A DNA stretch of 20,820 nt from Acholeplasmataceae bacterium UBA6235 (GTDB lineage: Bacteria; Bacillota_I; Bacilli_A; Acholeplasmatales; UBA5453), in assembly GCA_002441525.1 (NCBI GenBank), contig DJWH01000003.1:1-20820 (forward strand), read 5' to 3'. A program made the translations under genes and the position numbers. Below are positions 19,949 through 20,820 of the stretch, piece after piece. Position 1 is the first letter of the stretch. Each line of letters begins with the position of its first letter. The notes beneath the pieces are model-generated. The model saw only the letters and a list, made by a program, of their open reading frames with translations, had not been told where the DNA came from and did no database searches.

Positions 19949-20800
19949 ATGAAGCGAATGATGAAAATAATATTGGTTTCCGTAGCAGGATTCTTTATCT
20001 TTCTATTTGGTCAAACCATCGGAGAACATATAGCAATACAACGTGAAATACATCAATTTGTACAACGAGGAGTGTTGGATGAAGTCAACAGTACAGATAC
20101 GATTAAGTACTACAAGGTTTCACGTGAAACATATTATCCGAACGAATTAATACGTAGCCCGTTTTATAATAATGATTTTACTAAACCAGGTGCTGCAGGC
20201 GATATATTTGTAACCCAACAGTCCCCATTAGTTGGGTACCCAGGCATTCATGAGTTTGTGACGTTCTTTTTTGGAGGTCACGCCGCTGTTATCGATTCAA
20301 ATAATAAAATTTATGAAACCATTGGTATTCCTGACTCAGACGAAAAACTGCTGGATGTCATGATCAACGGCGGTAGAAATACACATGTCGTTGGCGATGT
20401 GTTCAATTACTGGTTAGATGCTGATTATCGCGATACAAATGAAACCGATCCTTCGTATCTCGCTTTTGGAAATTGGTATCGCAATGAATGGATTGGACTA
20501 AGGGTAAAAGGTGTCACGCAAGATGATATCGATCAAGTAATGGCTTTTTTAGAGGATAAAGCAGAGAAAGAGTCTCAATATAACTTCTTATTTGTTTTAT
20601 TCACACGTAATAAATACTATTGTACCGATATGGTTTCAAGAGCCTATGAATCCATTCAAGTCAACGGAAAACAAAAGTATAATTTAAATAGAGATTTAAT
20701 TGCTGTTACCGTAAATGATTTAATATTATCAAAAAATACATATATTAGTTACTATGTAACTACTAAGAATAACGTTAAACACGTTTACTATATAGGATAG
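19949..20800 (+). CDS. Membrane-anchored permuted papain-fold protein (YiiX/YebB-like)
   Basis: A 283-residue protein with one N-terminal membrane segment (about 5-24), probably uncleaved, so the rest should face outward. The body resembles the circularly permuted NlpC/P60-like family (YiiX/YebB, peptidase family C92). It has GAAGDIFVT (81-89), the candidate catalytic His111 in FGGHAAVID, a possible acidic partner Glu123 in IYETIG, and the candidate nucleophile Cys225 in NKYYCTDMVSRAYE. The His-before-Cys order is what permutation gives. Members act on amide or thioester bonds, but substrates are mostly unknown; with no peptidoglycan expected, a lipid or peptide substrate is plausible. The start may be ATG 19949, or ATG 19958 with AGGAAA upstream. 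The family call is by motif only. Confidence 0.72.
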   Translation: MKRMMKIILVSVAGFFIFLFGQTIGEHIAIQREIHQFVQRGVLDEVNSTDTIKYYKVSRETYYPNELIRSPFYNNDFTKPGAAGDIFVTQQSPLVGYPGIHEFVTFFFGGHAAVIDSNNKIYETIGIPDSDEKLLDVMINGGRNTHVVGDVFNYWLDADYRDTNETDPSYLAFGNWYRNEWIGLRVKGVTQDDIDQVMAFLEDKAEKESQYNFLFVLFTRNKYYCTDMVSRAYESIQVNGKQKYNLNRDLIAVTVNDLILSKNTYISYYVTTKNNVKHVYYIG

Positions 20801-20820
20801 CAACCGGTAAATATGTCAAG

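Overview
This window is the replication-origin region of a low-GC, wall-less-type Firmicute relative, most likely an Acholeplasma-like mollicute (Acholeplasmataceae or a nearby lineage). I base this on the gene set (dnaA, dnaN, an S4-domain gene, recF, gyrB, gyrA on one side; rpmH, rnpA, yidC, jag on the other), on the very large InlB-type repeat lipoprotein, and on the standard genetic code. Trp is written TGG, no TGA occurs inside any gene, and all twelve complete genes stop with TAA or TAG. The last point argues against Mycoplasma or Spiroplasma. The genus is inference.

Layout. The origin lies at about 17.4-17.76 kb, between dnaA and rpmH, with a second cluster of DnaA-box-like 9-mers in the dnaA-dnaN gap (15.96-16.04 kb). 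Genes diverge from it. Everything to the left is on the minus strand: dnaA, dnaN, then a tight yaaA-recF-gyrB-gyrA operon, then a 7.1-kb gene for a 2380-residue surface lipoprotein, then serS under a T-box riboswitch (serS is cut by the window start). Everything to the right is on the plus strand: rpmH, rnpA, yidC and jag, and finally a membrane-anchored protein resembling permuted papain-fold (YiiX/YebB) enzymes. All genes therefore run in the direction of fork movement.

Transcription signals are clear. Intrinsic terminators follow dnaN, gyrA, the lipoprotein, rpmH and jag, and one forms the off-state of the serS T-box. Good sigma70-type promoters precede serS, the lipoprotein, rpmH and the last gene. 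The last promoter sits so close to the start codon that the mRNA may be leaderless.

The housekeeping genes work together in initiation and elongation of replication, recombination repair and supercoiling (dnaA, dnaN, recF, gyrBA), and in translation, RNA processing and membrane insertion (serS, rpmH, rnpA, yidC, jag). The unusual part is the giant lipoprotein. After a lipobox it carries eleven InlB-type repeats (the last three degenerate). These are followed by a far less familiar array: five copies of a roughly 280-residue supermodule (two OB-like beta domains plus one Ig-like beta-sandwich) and a final copy that lacks the Ig-like part. I found no catalytic domain in it. It is the best candidate in the window for an undescribed system.
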